NCBI GenBank assembly: GCA_900555195.1
Contig: USKC01000199.1
Coordinates: forward strand, 1-5,998
Source of the DNA: an uncultured Lachnospiraceae bacterium
GTDB taxonomy: Bacteria; Bacillota; Clostridia; Lachnospirales; Lachnospiraceae
DNA: 5,998 bases
Reading direction: 5' to 3'
Positions within the stretch are counted from its first letter, which is position 1. Each line of letters starts with the position of its first letter. Positions 1 through 5,900 of this stretch are shown in pieces. The notes under the pieces are model-generated. The model had not been told where the DNA came from. It saw only the letters and a list, made by a program, of their open reading frames with translations, and made no database searches. Made by a program: the position numbers and the translations under genes.

Positions 1-1315
1 GCACTTCCAGATCCCGGGCCAGGCTCGTGGGCTTGCAGGAAATATAGAGAATCCGGTCCACGCCATATCGTATGATCTTCTGCAGGGCCTTGGGATGGAT
101 TCCGTCGCGGGGCGGATCCAGGATGATGAAATCCGGCTTTTCTGTGATCTCATCCAGCACCTTCAGCACATCTCCCGCAATAAATGTACAGTTATCCAGG
201 CCGTTCAGGGCGGCATTTTCCCGGGCGGCTTCCACTGCCTCTTCCACGATTTCCACGCCGATCACCTTGCCAGCTGCCGGAGCCATCATCTGCGCAATGG
301 TTCCGGTTCCGCTGTACAGGTCGTATACCACGCAATCCTCTTTTCCCAATTCCCCGATATAATCCCGCGCAGTCTGGTACAGCACCTGCGCGCCGTAGCT
401 GTTGGTCTGGAAAAAAGAAAAAACGGATATCCTAAACTTCATGCCCAGAAGCTCCTCATAGAAGAAATCCTGTCCGAAGAGAATGGTTGTCTCATCACTT
501 TTTACCACATCCGCAACGGAATCGTTTCTGATATGCAGGATTCCCGCCAGCTTGCCGGAAAGCGGCAGTTCCTGAAGTATCTGTACGAATCCATCCAGCA
601 ATGCCCGTTCTTCCTTGCGATCTATCTGGGAAGTCGTTACCAGCCCCACCAGGATCTCTTTCGTATACGCTGCTTTGCGCACCAGAAGATGGCGCAGATA
701 CCCCTTATGGCTGAGACGATGAAAGAAGGAGATCTCTTTTTGGGAGAAATATTCCTGTGTGCCCGAAAGGATCTGACGGTAATCTTCATCCACGATCTGA
801 CAGCCGCACACTGTCACGATATCATAGAAACTTCCCCTTTTATGCATCCCCAGCGCCAGCGGCCCGTCTTTATACTCATCCCCAAAAGAAAATTCCATCT
901 TGTTCCGGTATGCAAGCGGCATAGGGCTGCCCTTTATCGGCTCGAATGTCCAGGGTTTTTCCTGGTGCACCAGGGCGGCATCCAGCAGTTCTTTTACCTG
1001 GCGTTCCTTTAATTCCAGCTGTTTTTCATAAGGGAGGGAGAGATAGATACAGCCGCCGCAGCTGCCGAAGTGCGGGCAGGGAGCCTGTATCTCGTCTGGA
1101 GACGGCTCCAGCACGCAAAGCGCGCGCCCTTCCCCTCTGCCCTTTCTCACCTTTCCGATCATTATGGAAATCTTCTGGCCCGGAAGCACATTTTTCACCG
1201 TTGCCCATTCATCCCGGCCATTTTCCTCCCCTTCTTTTGGCAGCAATCTCACATTTCCTTTATTAGGGAACTTTACCTCTGAGACAATTCCTTCCCGGAT
1301 TTCTCCCTTTTTCAT
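1..1315 (-). CDS. rlmD: 23S rRNA (uracil-C5)-methyltransferase, RlmD/RlmCD (RumA) family, 3' end cut by window edge
   Basis: SAM-dependent enzyme that methylates C5 of uracil in 23S rRNA (U1939 in RlmD; some Firmicutes RlmCD enzymes also modify U747), acting in the cytoplasm during ribosome maturation. I translated the minus strand from 1315 and the frame stays open for 438 codons to the window edge; the last few residues lie outside. Visible in order: an N-terminal TRAM-like domain (about 1-70); cysteines C80, C86 and C89 in CPHFGSCGGC, with C172 as the likely fourth ligand of a 4Fe-4S cluster; FFQTN at 301-305; the SAM-binding loop DLYSGTGTI at 332-340; DPPRDG at 400-405; and SCKPTSLARD around the expected nucleophile C427. 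The start is the ATG at 1313-1315, with AAGGAG 10 bases upstream (1326-1331). The A-rich run at 411-424 does not break the frame. Family assignment is secure. Whether it modifies one or two uracils cannot be read from sequence. Confidence 0.95.
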   Translation of the reverse strand, partial: MKKGEIREGIVSEVKFPNKGNVRLLPKEGEENGRDEWATVKNVLPGQKISIMIGKVRKGRGEGRALCVLEPSPDEIQAPCPHFGSCGGCIYLSLPYEKQLELKERQVKELLDAALVHQEKPWTFEPIKGSPMPLAYRNKMEFSFGDEYKDGPLALGMHKRGSFYDIVTVCGCQIVDEDYRQILSGTQEYFSQKEISFFHRLSHKGYLRHLLVRKAAYTKEILVGLVTTSQIDRKEERALLDGFVQILQELPLSGKLAGILHIRNDSVADVVKSDETTILFGQDFFYEELLGMKFRISVFSFFQTNSYGAQVLYQTARDYIGELGKEDCVVYDLYSGTGTIAQMMAPAAGKVIGVEIVEEAVEAARENAALNGLDNCTFIAGDVLKVLDEITEKPDFIILDPPRDGIHPKALQKIIRYGVDRILYISCKPTSLARDLEV

Positions 1316-1325
1316 CCTATGCAGA

Positions 1326-1331
1326 CTCCTT
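1326..1331 (-). promoter_or_regulatory. Ribosome binding site of rlmD
   Basis: AAGGAG on the minus strand, 10 bases before the ATG at 1315. It supports this start over any downstream methionine. Confidence 0.75.
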
Positions 1332-1360
1332 CATTTCTTTTTTGATCTTCCAACAGAAAC

Positions 1361-1383
1361 GGGTGTCCCGCTTCAGGGCACCC
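1361..1383 (-). other. Stem-loop in the rlmD leader region
   Basis: GGGTG (1361-1365) pairs with CACCC (1379-1383) and CCC (1367-1369) with GGG (1376-1378), leaving a single-base bulge at 1366 and a six-base loop. No T run follows on either strand, so it is not a standard terminator. A TATATA box at 1385-1390 just upstream on the minus strand could serve as a -10 for rlmD. If so, the hairpin would lie at the very 5' end of the mRNA. I see no convincing -35 element, so that placement is tentative. Confidence 0.45.
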
Positions 1384-1453
1384 CTATATAAAAAGTATGT
1401 ACTTGGCATACATTCGCACCGCATGCATCCGAAAAGAACTTTTCCCGCCGCAC

Positions 1454-1480
1454 AAAAACGGGATGCCTGCGGCATCCCGT
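1454..1480 (-). terminator. Intrinsic terminator of the small membrane protein gene
   Basis: A perfect 10-bp stem (1458-1467 with 1471-1480) and a three-base loop (1468-1470). On the minus strand it is followed directly by five T (complement of 1454-1458). It begins 12 bases past the TAA at 1493-1495, which separates this transcript from rlmD. Confidence 0.88.
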
Positions 1481-1492
1481 CTCACATCTGCC

Positions 1493-1795
1493 TTATTCCT
1501 CACCGTCAGCTTCTGCGGTATCCTCGCTCTCTGCCTCATCTTTCGATGCAGCAGGCACATCTTCTTCTTCAAAAAACTCATCATCAAAATCATCGTCAAA
1601 GTCGTCTTCAAAATCCTCCAGATAATCCGGAGTCAGATAACGGTATACCGCATATGCAATTCCTGCCACAGCAGCGATCGCGCCGATGATAGCAAGAACC
1701 CAGAGGAGGGTATTTCCATTGTCCTTTCTGTCTTCTTTTTTCCCGAGCAGATCATTCATTTTTACCATTTCTAACACCTCTTCCAGTTTTCCCAT
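1493..1795 (-). CDS. Small single-pass membrane protein with acidic Phe-repeat tail, function unknown
   Basis: A protein of 100 residues that I do not recognise as a named family. It has a short amphipathic N-terminal part (1-18, MGKLEEVLEMVKMNDLLGKK and onward), a charged stretch KKEDRKDN, and one strongly hydrophobic segment at about 29-51 that reads as a transmembrane helix. After this comes YRYLTPDYLEDFE and a strongly acidic tail. In the tail, phenylalanine recurs every fourth residue (F62, F66, F70, F74) among Asp and Glu, and the last 25 residues are Ala/Glu/Asp rich. No signal-peptidase site is evident; positive charges flank both ends of the helix, so orientation is uncertain. The start is set at the ATG at 1793-1795 because AAAGGA lies 8 bases upstream; an upstream in-frame ATG would overlap that site. 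It stands alone, with its own terminator. Its role is unknown; a membrane-anchored acidic tail could bind a basic partner or cations, which is inference only. Confidence 0.8.
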   Translation of the reverse strand: MGKLEEVLEMVKMNDLLGKKEDRKDNGNTLLWVLAIIGAIAAVAGIAYAVYRYLTPDYLEDFEDDFDDDFDDEFFEEEDVPAASKDEAESEDTAEADGEE

Positions 1796-1803
1796 GCCAA
1801 CCA

Positions 1804-1809
1804 TCCTTT
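1804..1809 (-). promoter_or_regulatory. Ribosome binding site deciding the start of the small membrane protein
   Basis: AAAGGA on the minus strand, 8 bases before the ATG at 1795. The next upstream in-frame ATG begins inside this site and so is disfavoured, giving a 100-residue rather than a 102- or 122-residue product. Confidence 0.65.
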
Positions 1810-1856
1810 CTACCCGTATTAGTATGCACAGCAGCCCATACTGAAATACTGCTTTT

Positions 1857-1865
1857 ATCATACCA
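1857..1865 (-). promoter_or_regulatory. Candidate extended -10 promoter of the small membrane protein gene
   Basis: On the minus strand TGG immediately precedes TATGAT (-10 at 1857-1862), matching the extended -10 pattern TGn-TATAAT with one mismatch. No good -35 is present, which extended -10 promoters can tolerate. The implied start near 1850 gives a leader of about 55 bases. Confidence 0.4.
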
Positions 1866-1884
1866 CTTTTTACATATCTTTACT

Positions 1885-1914
1885 ATAAATTTTTCATGAA
1901 AATACGATAAATTT
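1885..1914. repeat. 12-bp palindrome between two ATAAATTT repeats
   Basis: TTTTCATGAAAA at 1891-1902 is its own reverse complement. It lies between two copies of ATAAATTT (1885-1892 and 1907-1914) spaced 22 bp apart, about two helical turns. It sits roughly 40-50 bp upstream of the start site inferred for the small membrane protein, where an activator site or UP-like element could lie. The region is very AT-rich, so chance is a real alternative. Confidence 0.35.
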
Positions 1915-1946
1915 ACTTGTCATGCGTTCATTTTTACAGCCTTGTT

Positions 1947-2001
1947 GGGACTGTACCCGCCACAGTCTCCCCGGTTCAGGAATATTTGTTCCTGAACCGG
2001 G
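1947..2001. terminator. Tandem hairpins downstream of pcrA
   Basis: The larger hairpin is a perfect 13-bp stem (1970-1982 with 1989-2001) with a six-base loop. A smaller one next to it has an 8-bp stem with one G-U pair (1947-1954 with 1962-1969). They lie 34 bases past the pcrA stop on the minus strand and probably mark or protect the 3' end of that transcript. No T run follows on the minus strand. On the plus strand the large stem is followed by AATTCTTTTTC, so by sequence it works better as a plus-strand terminator. Direction is therefore left open. Confidence 0.55.
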
Positions 2002-2034
2002 AATTCTTTTTCACAGAATCCAGAAACCTCTTCC

Positions 2035-4374
2035 TCAGATCTTTTTCAGCTTGGCAAAGGCCGCATACATGATTTTCACGCCTGCCATGTCAAAATCCAC
2101 CGTCACCTGATAATCCCTTGGCCCATCTTCGATCTTCTGTACTGTGCCTTCTCCATATTTGATATGGCGCACCCGGTCGCCTTCCTTATATTCCAAAGCC
2201 GCCTGCTTTAACTGGGCGCCCTTATTCAGGCCGTTCACGCCTTTCAGGCTGCCCAGCCCCTGGGCGATAAACGGTTTATGCTCTTCTGCCGTACGCTTCG
2301 GCTTCACCACAGCCTTCGGCCTCCAGTCTCCCGTGGCCGTGGAATCCTGTCCATAATTTCCGCCGTACGGCGCGCTCCTGAAACGTTCCCTGCTCTCCGG
2401 CGTTTCTGCAGCCTGGGAAAAATCCACCTTTCTTTTAAATATGGGGGGAGTATTGTCCAAAAGCTGGGCAGGCACTTCCCTGACGAAGCGGCTGACCGGA
2501 TTATACTGTGTCTCACCGCGGAGCATCCGCTGCTTCGCGCAGGTGAGCGTCAGATCCTCCTTGGCACGGGTAATGCCAACGTAAGCCAAACGTCTTTCTT
2601 CCTCGATCGCGGAAGGATCATCCGAAGTGATGGTCATATAGCTTGGGAAAATCCCGTCCTCCATTCCAGCCAGATATACATAGCGAAACTCCAGCCCTTT
2701 GGCCGCATGCAGCGTCATCAGCAGTACCTTATTATCCGATTCTTCCACGCCGTCAATGTCCGCAACCAAAGCCACTTCCTCCAGAAATTCGTTCAGGTTC
2801 GGCTCATCATGCGTATCCTCATAGGCGGCCACTTTGCTCACCAGTTCATCAATATTTCCGATGCGTTCCTCCACGCCGTCCTCGTCCGATTCTTCCAGAT
2901 CCTTCATGTATCCGCTGGTCTCCAGAACATCTTTCACCAATTCCGTCAGCGTATAGAATTCCTGCTTGCTGCGGAATGAACGGATCATGGAGGCAAACGC
3001 TTTTAACTTCACCACGCTTTTTCCCACAGATACGATCTGATCCGCCTCACAGATCGCATCGAAAAAGCTGATTCCCCTTCCATCCGCATAATCCTGCACC
3101 CGCTGGATCGTTGCCGCTCCGATCCCCCGTTTGGGCACGTTGATAATACGCCTTGCCGCCAGGTCATCCCGGCCATTGTCAATCGTTTTCAGATATGCGA
3201 GAACATCCTTAATCTCTCTTCTGGAATAAAAGTTCACCCCTCCCACAACATCATAGGGGATCCCTTCCATAATAAAACGTTCCTCCAGAATTCGCGACTG
3301 CGCATTGGTTCTGTAAAGTACCGCGCAGTCTCTATATTCAACCTGGCCGTTACGCACATTTTTCCCGATCTGCGTAGCAATATACTCCGCTTCTTCATAG
3401 GCCGTATCGAGCTGCCTGAAATGAACCTTTTCGCCGCCCTCTTTGCTGGTCCAGAGATTCTTATCCTTTCGGGCCACATTGTTGCGGATGACGGAATTGG
3501 CAGCGTCCAGAATGGTCTGTGTGGAACGGTAGTTCTGTTCCAGCTTGATAACCTTTGCCTCAGGGAATACTTTCTCAAAGTCCAGGATATTGTGAATATT
3601 TGCTCCCCGGAACTTATAGATCGACTGATCGTCATCTCCCACCACGCACAGGTTTCTGTATTTTCCTGCCAGCAGGCGCACCAGTTCAAACTGGGCTGTG
3701 TTGGTATCCTGATACTCGTCCACACAGATGTAGCGGAAACGTTCCTGGTAGGAATCCAACACCTCCGGCCTGGCTTTAAACAATTCCACGGTTTTTACAA
3801 TCAAATCATCAAAATCGAGGGCATTATTCTTTCTTAATGTCTCCTGATATTCCTTATAGGCCTCTGCGAACTTGCGCTTCGTAAAATCTCCCATCGTGCT
3901 AAGTTCATATTCCAACGGGGAAATCAGTTCATCCTTTGCGGATGAGATCTCCGAAAGCAGTGCCCGTTCCTTATACATCTTGGTATCAATGTTCAGCCGC
4001 TTACAGATTTCCTTCATGACATTCTTCGAGTCGTCGGAATCATAGATCGTAAAATTCGTATCGTATCCGATACGGTCTATGTATCTTCTCAATATGCGCA
4101 CACAGGTCGAATGAAAGGTGGAAACCCAGATGCTTTCAGCGCCAAAGCCGACGATATCATCCACACGTTCCCGCATCTCTCCAGCCGCCTTATTGGTGAA
4201 AGTGATCGCAAGAATATTCCACGGATTTACCCCTTTCTGATCGATCAGATGGGCGATCCTCTGGGTCAGCACCCTGGTCTTTCCGCTTCCGGCACCGGCA
4301 AGAATCAGCACAGGCCCTTCCGTCTGCAGCACCGCCTCCCGCTGTCTGTCATTCAGCATATCGTAACCGCTCAT
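2035..4374 (-). CDS. pcrA: ATP-dependent 3'-5' DNA helicase PcrA (UvrD/Rep, superfamily 1A)
   Basis: Unwinds DNA 3' to 5' with ATP in nucleotide-excision repair, in removing recombinase from DNA, and in rolling-circle replication and transcription-repair conflicts. The product is 779 residues, close to the usual PcrA length, with all SF1A motifs intact: LNDRQREAV (7-15), Walker A AGAGSGKT (26-33), motif Ia TFTNKAAGEMRERV (58-71), Walker B VDEYQDTN (218-225), motif III VGDDDQSIYKFRGA (245-258), motif IV with R283 in QNYRST, motif V VLLMTLHAAKGLEF (550-563) and motif VI EEERRLAYVGITRAKEDL (591-608). The last 51 residues (729-779, YKEGDRVRHIKYGEGTV onward) match the C-terminal Tudor-like domain that contacts RNA polymerase in PcrA. 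The start at 4372-4374 has GGAG 8 bases upstream and lies just downstream of a canonical promoter. A longer in-frame start at 4434 would sit upstream of the -10 box and is rejected. It appears monocistronic. Identification is very secure. Confidence 0.97.
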   Translation of the reverse strand: MSGYDMLNDRQREAVLQTEGPVLILAGAGSGKTRVLTQRIAHLIDQKGVNPWNILAITFTNKAAGEMRERVDDIVGFGAESIWVSTFHSTCVRILRRYIDRIGYDTNFTIYDSDDSKNVMKEICKRLNIDTKMYKERALLSEISSAKDELISPLEYELSTMGDFTKRKFAEAYKEYQETLRKNNALDFDDLIVKTVELFKARPEVLDSYQERFRYICVDEYQDTNTAQFELVRLLAGKYRNLCVVGDDDQSIYKFRGANIHNILDFEKVFPEAKVIKLEQNYRSTQTILDAANSVIRNNVARKDKNLWTSKEGGEKVHFRQLDTAYEEAEYIATQIGKNVRNGQVEYRDCAVLYRTNAQSRILEERFIMEGIPYDVVGGVNFYSRREIKDVLAYLKTIDNGRDDLAARRIINVPKRGIGAATIQRVQDYADGRGISFFDAICEADQIVSVGKSVVKLKAFASMIRSFRSKQEFYTLTELVKDVLETSGYMKDLEESDEDGVEERIGNIDELVSKVAAYEDTHDEPNLNEFLEEVALVADIDGVEESDNKVLLMTLHAAKGLEFRYVYLAGMEDGIFPSYMTITSDDPSAIEEERRLAYVGITRAKEDLTLTCAKQRMLRGETQYNPVSRFVREVPAQLLDNTPPIFKRKVDFSQAAETPESRERFRSAPYGGNYGQDSTATGDWRPKAVVKPKRTAEEHKPFIAQGLGSLKGVNGLNKGAQLKQAALEYKEGDRVRHIKYGEGTVQKIEDGPRDYQVTVDFDMAGVKIMYAAFAKLKKI

Positions 4375-4380
4375 GTTCTT

Positions 4381-4386
4381 CTCTCC
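4381..4386 (-). promoter_or_regulatory. Ribosome binding site of pcrA
   Basis: GGAGAG on the minus strand, with GGAG 8 bases before the ATG at 4374. It selects this ATG over the longer frame. Confidence 0.7.
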
Positions 4387-4419
4387 ATTTCTCAACGCTT
4401 CCCGATTTTGTGCCTCTTT

Positions 4420-4448
4420 ATTATATCGGAACATGCATTCGGTGTCGA
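4420..4448 (-). promoter_or_regulatory. Sigma-A promoter of pcrA
   Basis: On the minus strand, -35 TCGACA (4443-4448) and -10 TATAAT (4420-4425) are separated by exactly 17 bases. One mismatch to consensus in the -35 and none in the -10. Transcription should begin near 4413, giving a leader of about 40 bases. The A/T-rich DNA upstream (4449-4495) resembles an UP element. Confidence 0.85.
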
Positions 4449-4490
4449 TAGAAATTTATATTCTCGATTATTTATATTTTTTACCTCGAT
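4445..4490. repeat. Three TCGAT repeats in the divergent promoter region
   Basis: TCGAT occurs at 4445-4449, 4464-4468 and 4486-4490, 19 and 22 bp apart and thus roughly helically phased. The first two are followed by TTTATATT within 4454-4478. The first overlaps the pcrA -35. This could be a regulator site or simply A/T-rich UP-type DNA. Confidence 0.35.
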
Positions 4491-4544
4491 TTATTCCCGC
4501 TCCGCCCTGTTTCTGACGCCCGCCCCTCCGTTTTCCATTCTCCG

Positions 4545-4557
4545 TTCCGGACCGGAA
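4545..4557. repeat. Dyad TTCCGG-A-CCGGAA upstream of the lipoprotein gene
   Basis: Six-base arms around a single base (4545-4550 and 4552-4557). A second, competing pair, CCATTC (4535-4540) with GAATGG (4555-4560), overlaps it. It lies about 70 bp before the start codon, so it could be an operator or part of a leader hairpin. Confidence 0.35.
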
Positions 4558-4593
4558 TGGGAAATCCAGGCACACCGCCTCATTTTTTCTCAT

Positions 4594-4605
4594 ATGATAT
4601 ATCAT
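4594..4605. repeat. 12-bp perfect palindrome just before the lipoprotein ribosome binding site
   Basis: ATGATATATCAT is its own reverse complement and overlaps a TATGAT hexamer (4593-4598) that could be a -10 box. No matching -35 is seen at normal spacing, and a start site here would leave a very short leader. It is recorded as an operator-like or promoter-like site of low certainty. Confidence 0.3.
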
Positions 4606-4614
4606 CAAGCCCAT

Positions 4615-4620
4615 GGAGGA
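4615..4620 (+). promoter_or_regulatory. Ribosome binding site of the lipoprotein gene
   Basis: GGAGGA, with GGAGG ending 6 bases before the ATG at 4626-4628. Near-ideal strength. An out-of-frame ATG at 4622-4624 is too close to it to be used well. Confidence 0.85.
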
Positions 4621-4625
4621 TATGT

Positions 4626-5657
4626 ATGAAAAAGAAAATTCTGGCATTTACACTGGCGCTCGCCATGCTGACCGCCTGCCTGGCAGGCTGCGGTTCGGAT
4701 ACGTCCGGCGATACGGACGGCGGGCAGCAGACCGAAGAAAAGCAGCTGACGGAAGTAACCTTAAACGAGGTGGCCCATTCCATTTTCTATGCGCCCATGT
4801 ATGTGGCGATTGAAGAAGGGTATTTTGAAGAGGAAGGAATCAATCTCACGCTGGTAACCGGCTTTGGCGCCGACAAAACCATGACGGCCGTTCTCACCGG
4901 CGAGGCCGACATCGGATTTATGGGGTCAGAAGCATCCATCTATACTTATCTGGGCGGCACGGAAGATTATGTCGTCAACTTCGCACAGCTGACCCAGCGC
5001 GCGGGCAATTTCCTGGTATCCAGAACGCCCATTGACAACTTCAGCTGGGATATGCTCAAGGGCACTTCTGTTCTTGGCGGCAGAGCCGGCGGCATGCCCG
5101 AAATGGTCTTTGAATACATTCTGAATAAAAACGGCATCGACCCCAAAGCGGATCTGAGCATCGATCAAAGCATTGACTTCGGTTCCACGGCCGCCGCTTT
5201 CTCCGGCGGGCAGGGAGATTTCACTGTTGAATTCGAGCCCCACGCCACCCTCCTGGAACAGAAAGGCGATGGATATGTGGTCGCTTCCCTTGGCGAAGAT
5301 TCCGGCTATGTGCCCTACACCGCTTTTTCCGCCAAAAAAAGCTATATAGAAGCCAACCCGGAGGTGATCCAGTCCTTCACCAATGCGCTCCAGAAGGGAA
5401 TGGACTATGTTCAGGCTCACTCCCCTGAGGAAATCGCCGCAATCATCCAGCCGCAGTTTGAAGAGACCGATGCGGAGACAATCACAGCCATCATCACCCG
5501 GTATTATGAACAGGATACCTGGAAGGAAGACCTGGTCTTCAGCGAAGACGCTTTCACCTTGCTTCAGAATATTCTGGAAGAATCCGGCGAGCTTTCTCAG
5601 CGCGTTCCCTATACAGATCTGGTGAATACCAGCTTTGCCGAAACTGCAGCGGATTAA
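4626..5657 (+). CDS. ABC transporter substrate-binding lipoprotein, SsuA/ThiY (NMT1-like) family
   Basis: Captures a small solute outside the membrane and delivers it to an ABC importer. The product has 343 residues, normal for the family. It opens with a lipoprotein signal: KKK, a hydrophobic core (about 5-19) and lipobox LAGC with the lipidated Cys at 22. A Ser/Asp/Gly/Gln-rich tether (23-40) follows, then a periplasmic-binding-protein type 2 fold. Family hallmarks are IFYAPMYVAIEEGYFEEEGI near the N-terminus, GEADIGFMG, and the GRAGGMPE turn. Relatives bind sulfonates, nitrate or bicarbonate, thiamine precursors or riboflavin; nothing visible fixes the substrate. The start is chosen for the GGAGG site and the signal peptide, so the longer in-frame extension to 4557 is rejected. 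It diverges from pcrA. No permease or ATPase gene follows in the remaining 340 bases, so its transporter partners must lie elsewhere. Family is secure, ligand unknown. Confidence 0.92.
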   Translation: MKKKILAFTLALAMLTACLAGCGSDTSGDTDGGQQTEEKQLTEVTLNEVAHSIFYAPMYVAIEEGYFEEEGINLTLVTGFGADKTMTAVLTGEADIGFMGSEASIYTYLGGTEDYVVNFAQLTQRAGNFLVSRTPIDNFSWDMLKGTSVLGGRAGGMPEMVFEYILNKNGIDPKADLSIDQSIDFGSTAAAFSGGQGDFTVEFEPHATLLEQKGDGYVVASLGEDSGYVPYTAFSAKKSYIEANPEVIQSFTNALQKGMDYVQAHSPEEIAAIIQPQFEETDAETITAIITRYYEQDTWKEDLVFSEDAFTLLQNILEESGELSQRVPYTDLVNTSFAETAAD

Positions 5658-5688
5658 ACAAACTGCATCCTTTTTCCCGGACGATACG

Positions 5689-5758
5689 TTCCTTTTCCTG
5701 AAAGCCGCTTCAAAAATCGACTGCTTCTAAGTTTTTCACAGGCTTTTAGGAAAAGGAA
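5689..5758. repeat. 18-bp inverted repeat with 34-base spacer
   Basis: Left arm 5689-5706 (TTCCTTTTCCTGAAAGCC) and right arm 5741-5758 (GGCTTTTAGGAAAAGGAA) pair along all 18 positions. One pair (5700 with 5747) is G-U in plus-strand RNA and would be C-A in minus-strand RNA, which favours function as plus-strand RNA. The spacer contains AAAAA and TTTTT runs that could extend the pairing. It starts 31 bases after the lipoprotein stop. No T run follows on the plus strand, so it could act in mRNA 3'-end protection or be a small mobile-repeat remnant. No exact target-site duplication is seen. Confidence 0.7.
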
Positions 5759-5763
5759 TACAG

Positions 5764-5900
5764 CCGCCCCTCAAATCATTCCGCATGTGTAAGCCGCACA
5801 GATACAGGGCAGGCCGCAAGGATTCCGGGGCTGAGCGGTAAATTGCAAAGCGGTTCAAGGGCAATGCGGAATTTAACGTTTCACTCACCCGGCAAAGCGG
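5764..5900. repeat. Nested CCGC / GCGG elements, possible structured RNA
   Basis: CCGC occurs at 5764, 5781, 5794 and 5814, and GCGG at 5835, 5850, 5866 and 5897. The order allows four nested pairings. Two are longer: ATTCCGCAT (5778-5786) with ATGCGGAAT (5864-5872), 9 bp; and AGCCGC (5792-5797) with GCGGTT (5850-5855), 6 bp with one G-U. The right half also reads as direct copies of GCAAAGCGG (5845, 5861 with one change, 5892). No RNA family is recognised. Confidence 0.45.

Noticed and set aside
406..426. A-rich run in rlmD suspected of causing a frameshift
   Set aside because: Reading the minus strand through it gives continuous FFQTN and downstream SAM-binding motifs in the same frame.
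95..1012. Plus-strand open frame of 305 codons
   Set aside because: It lies antisense to rlmD, whose minus-strand frame carries all the family motifs. The product has no recognisable domain and its openness follows from codon bias of the real gene.
3234..3725. Minus-strand open frame of 163 codons, plus plus-strand frames at 2278-2979, 2643-3071 and 3421-3837
   Set aside because: All are alternative-frame or antisense shadows of pcrA, which is intact across the whole interval.
4375..4434. 20-residue N-terminal extension of pcrA
   Set aside because: The extended start lies upstream of the -10 box of the clear promoter, and the internal ATG has a good ribosome binding site and the usual PcrA N-terminus.
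4449..4614. Riboswitch upstream of the substrate-binding protein gene
   Set aside because: Considered because relatives can import thiamine precursors or riboflavin, but I found no TPP or FMN core motifs and no leader terminator.
4926..5420. Minus-strand open frame of 164 codons
   Set aside because: Fully antisense to the substrate-binding protein gene; no ribosome binding site or recognisable domain was found.
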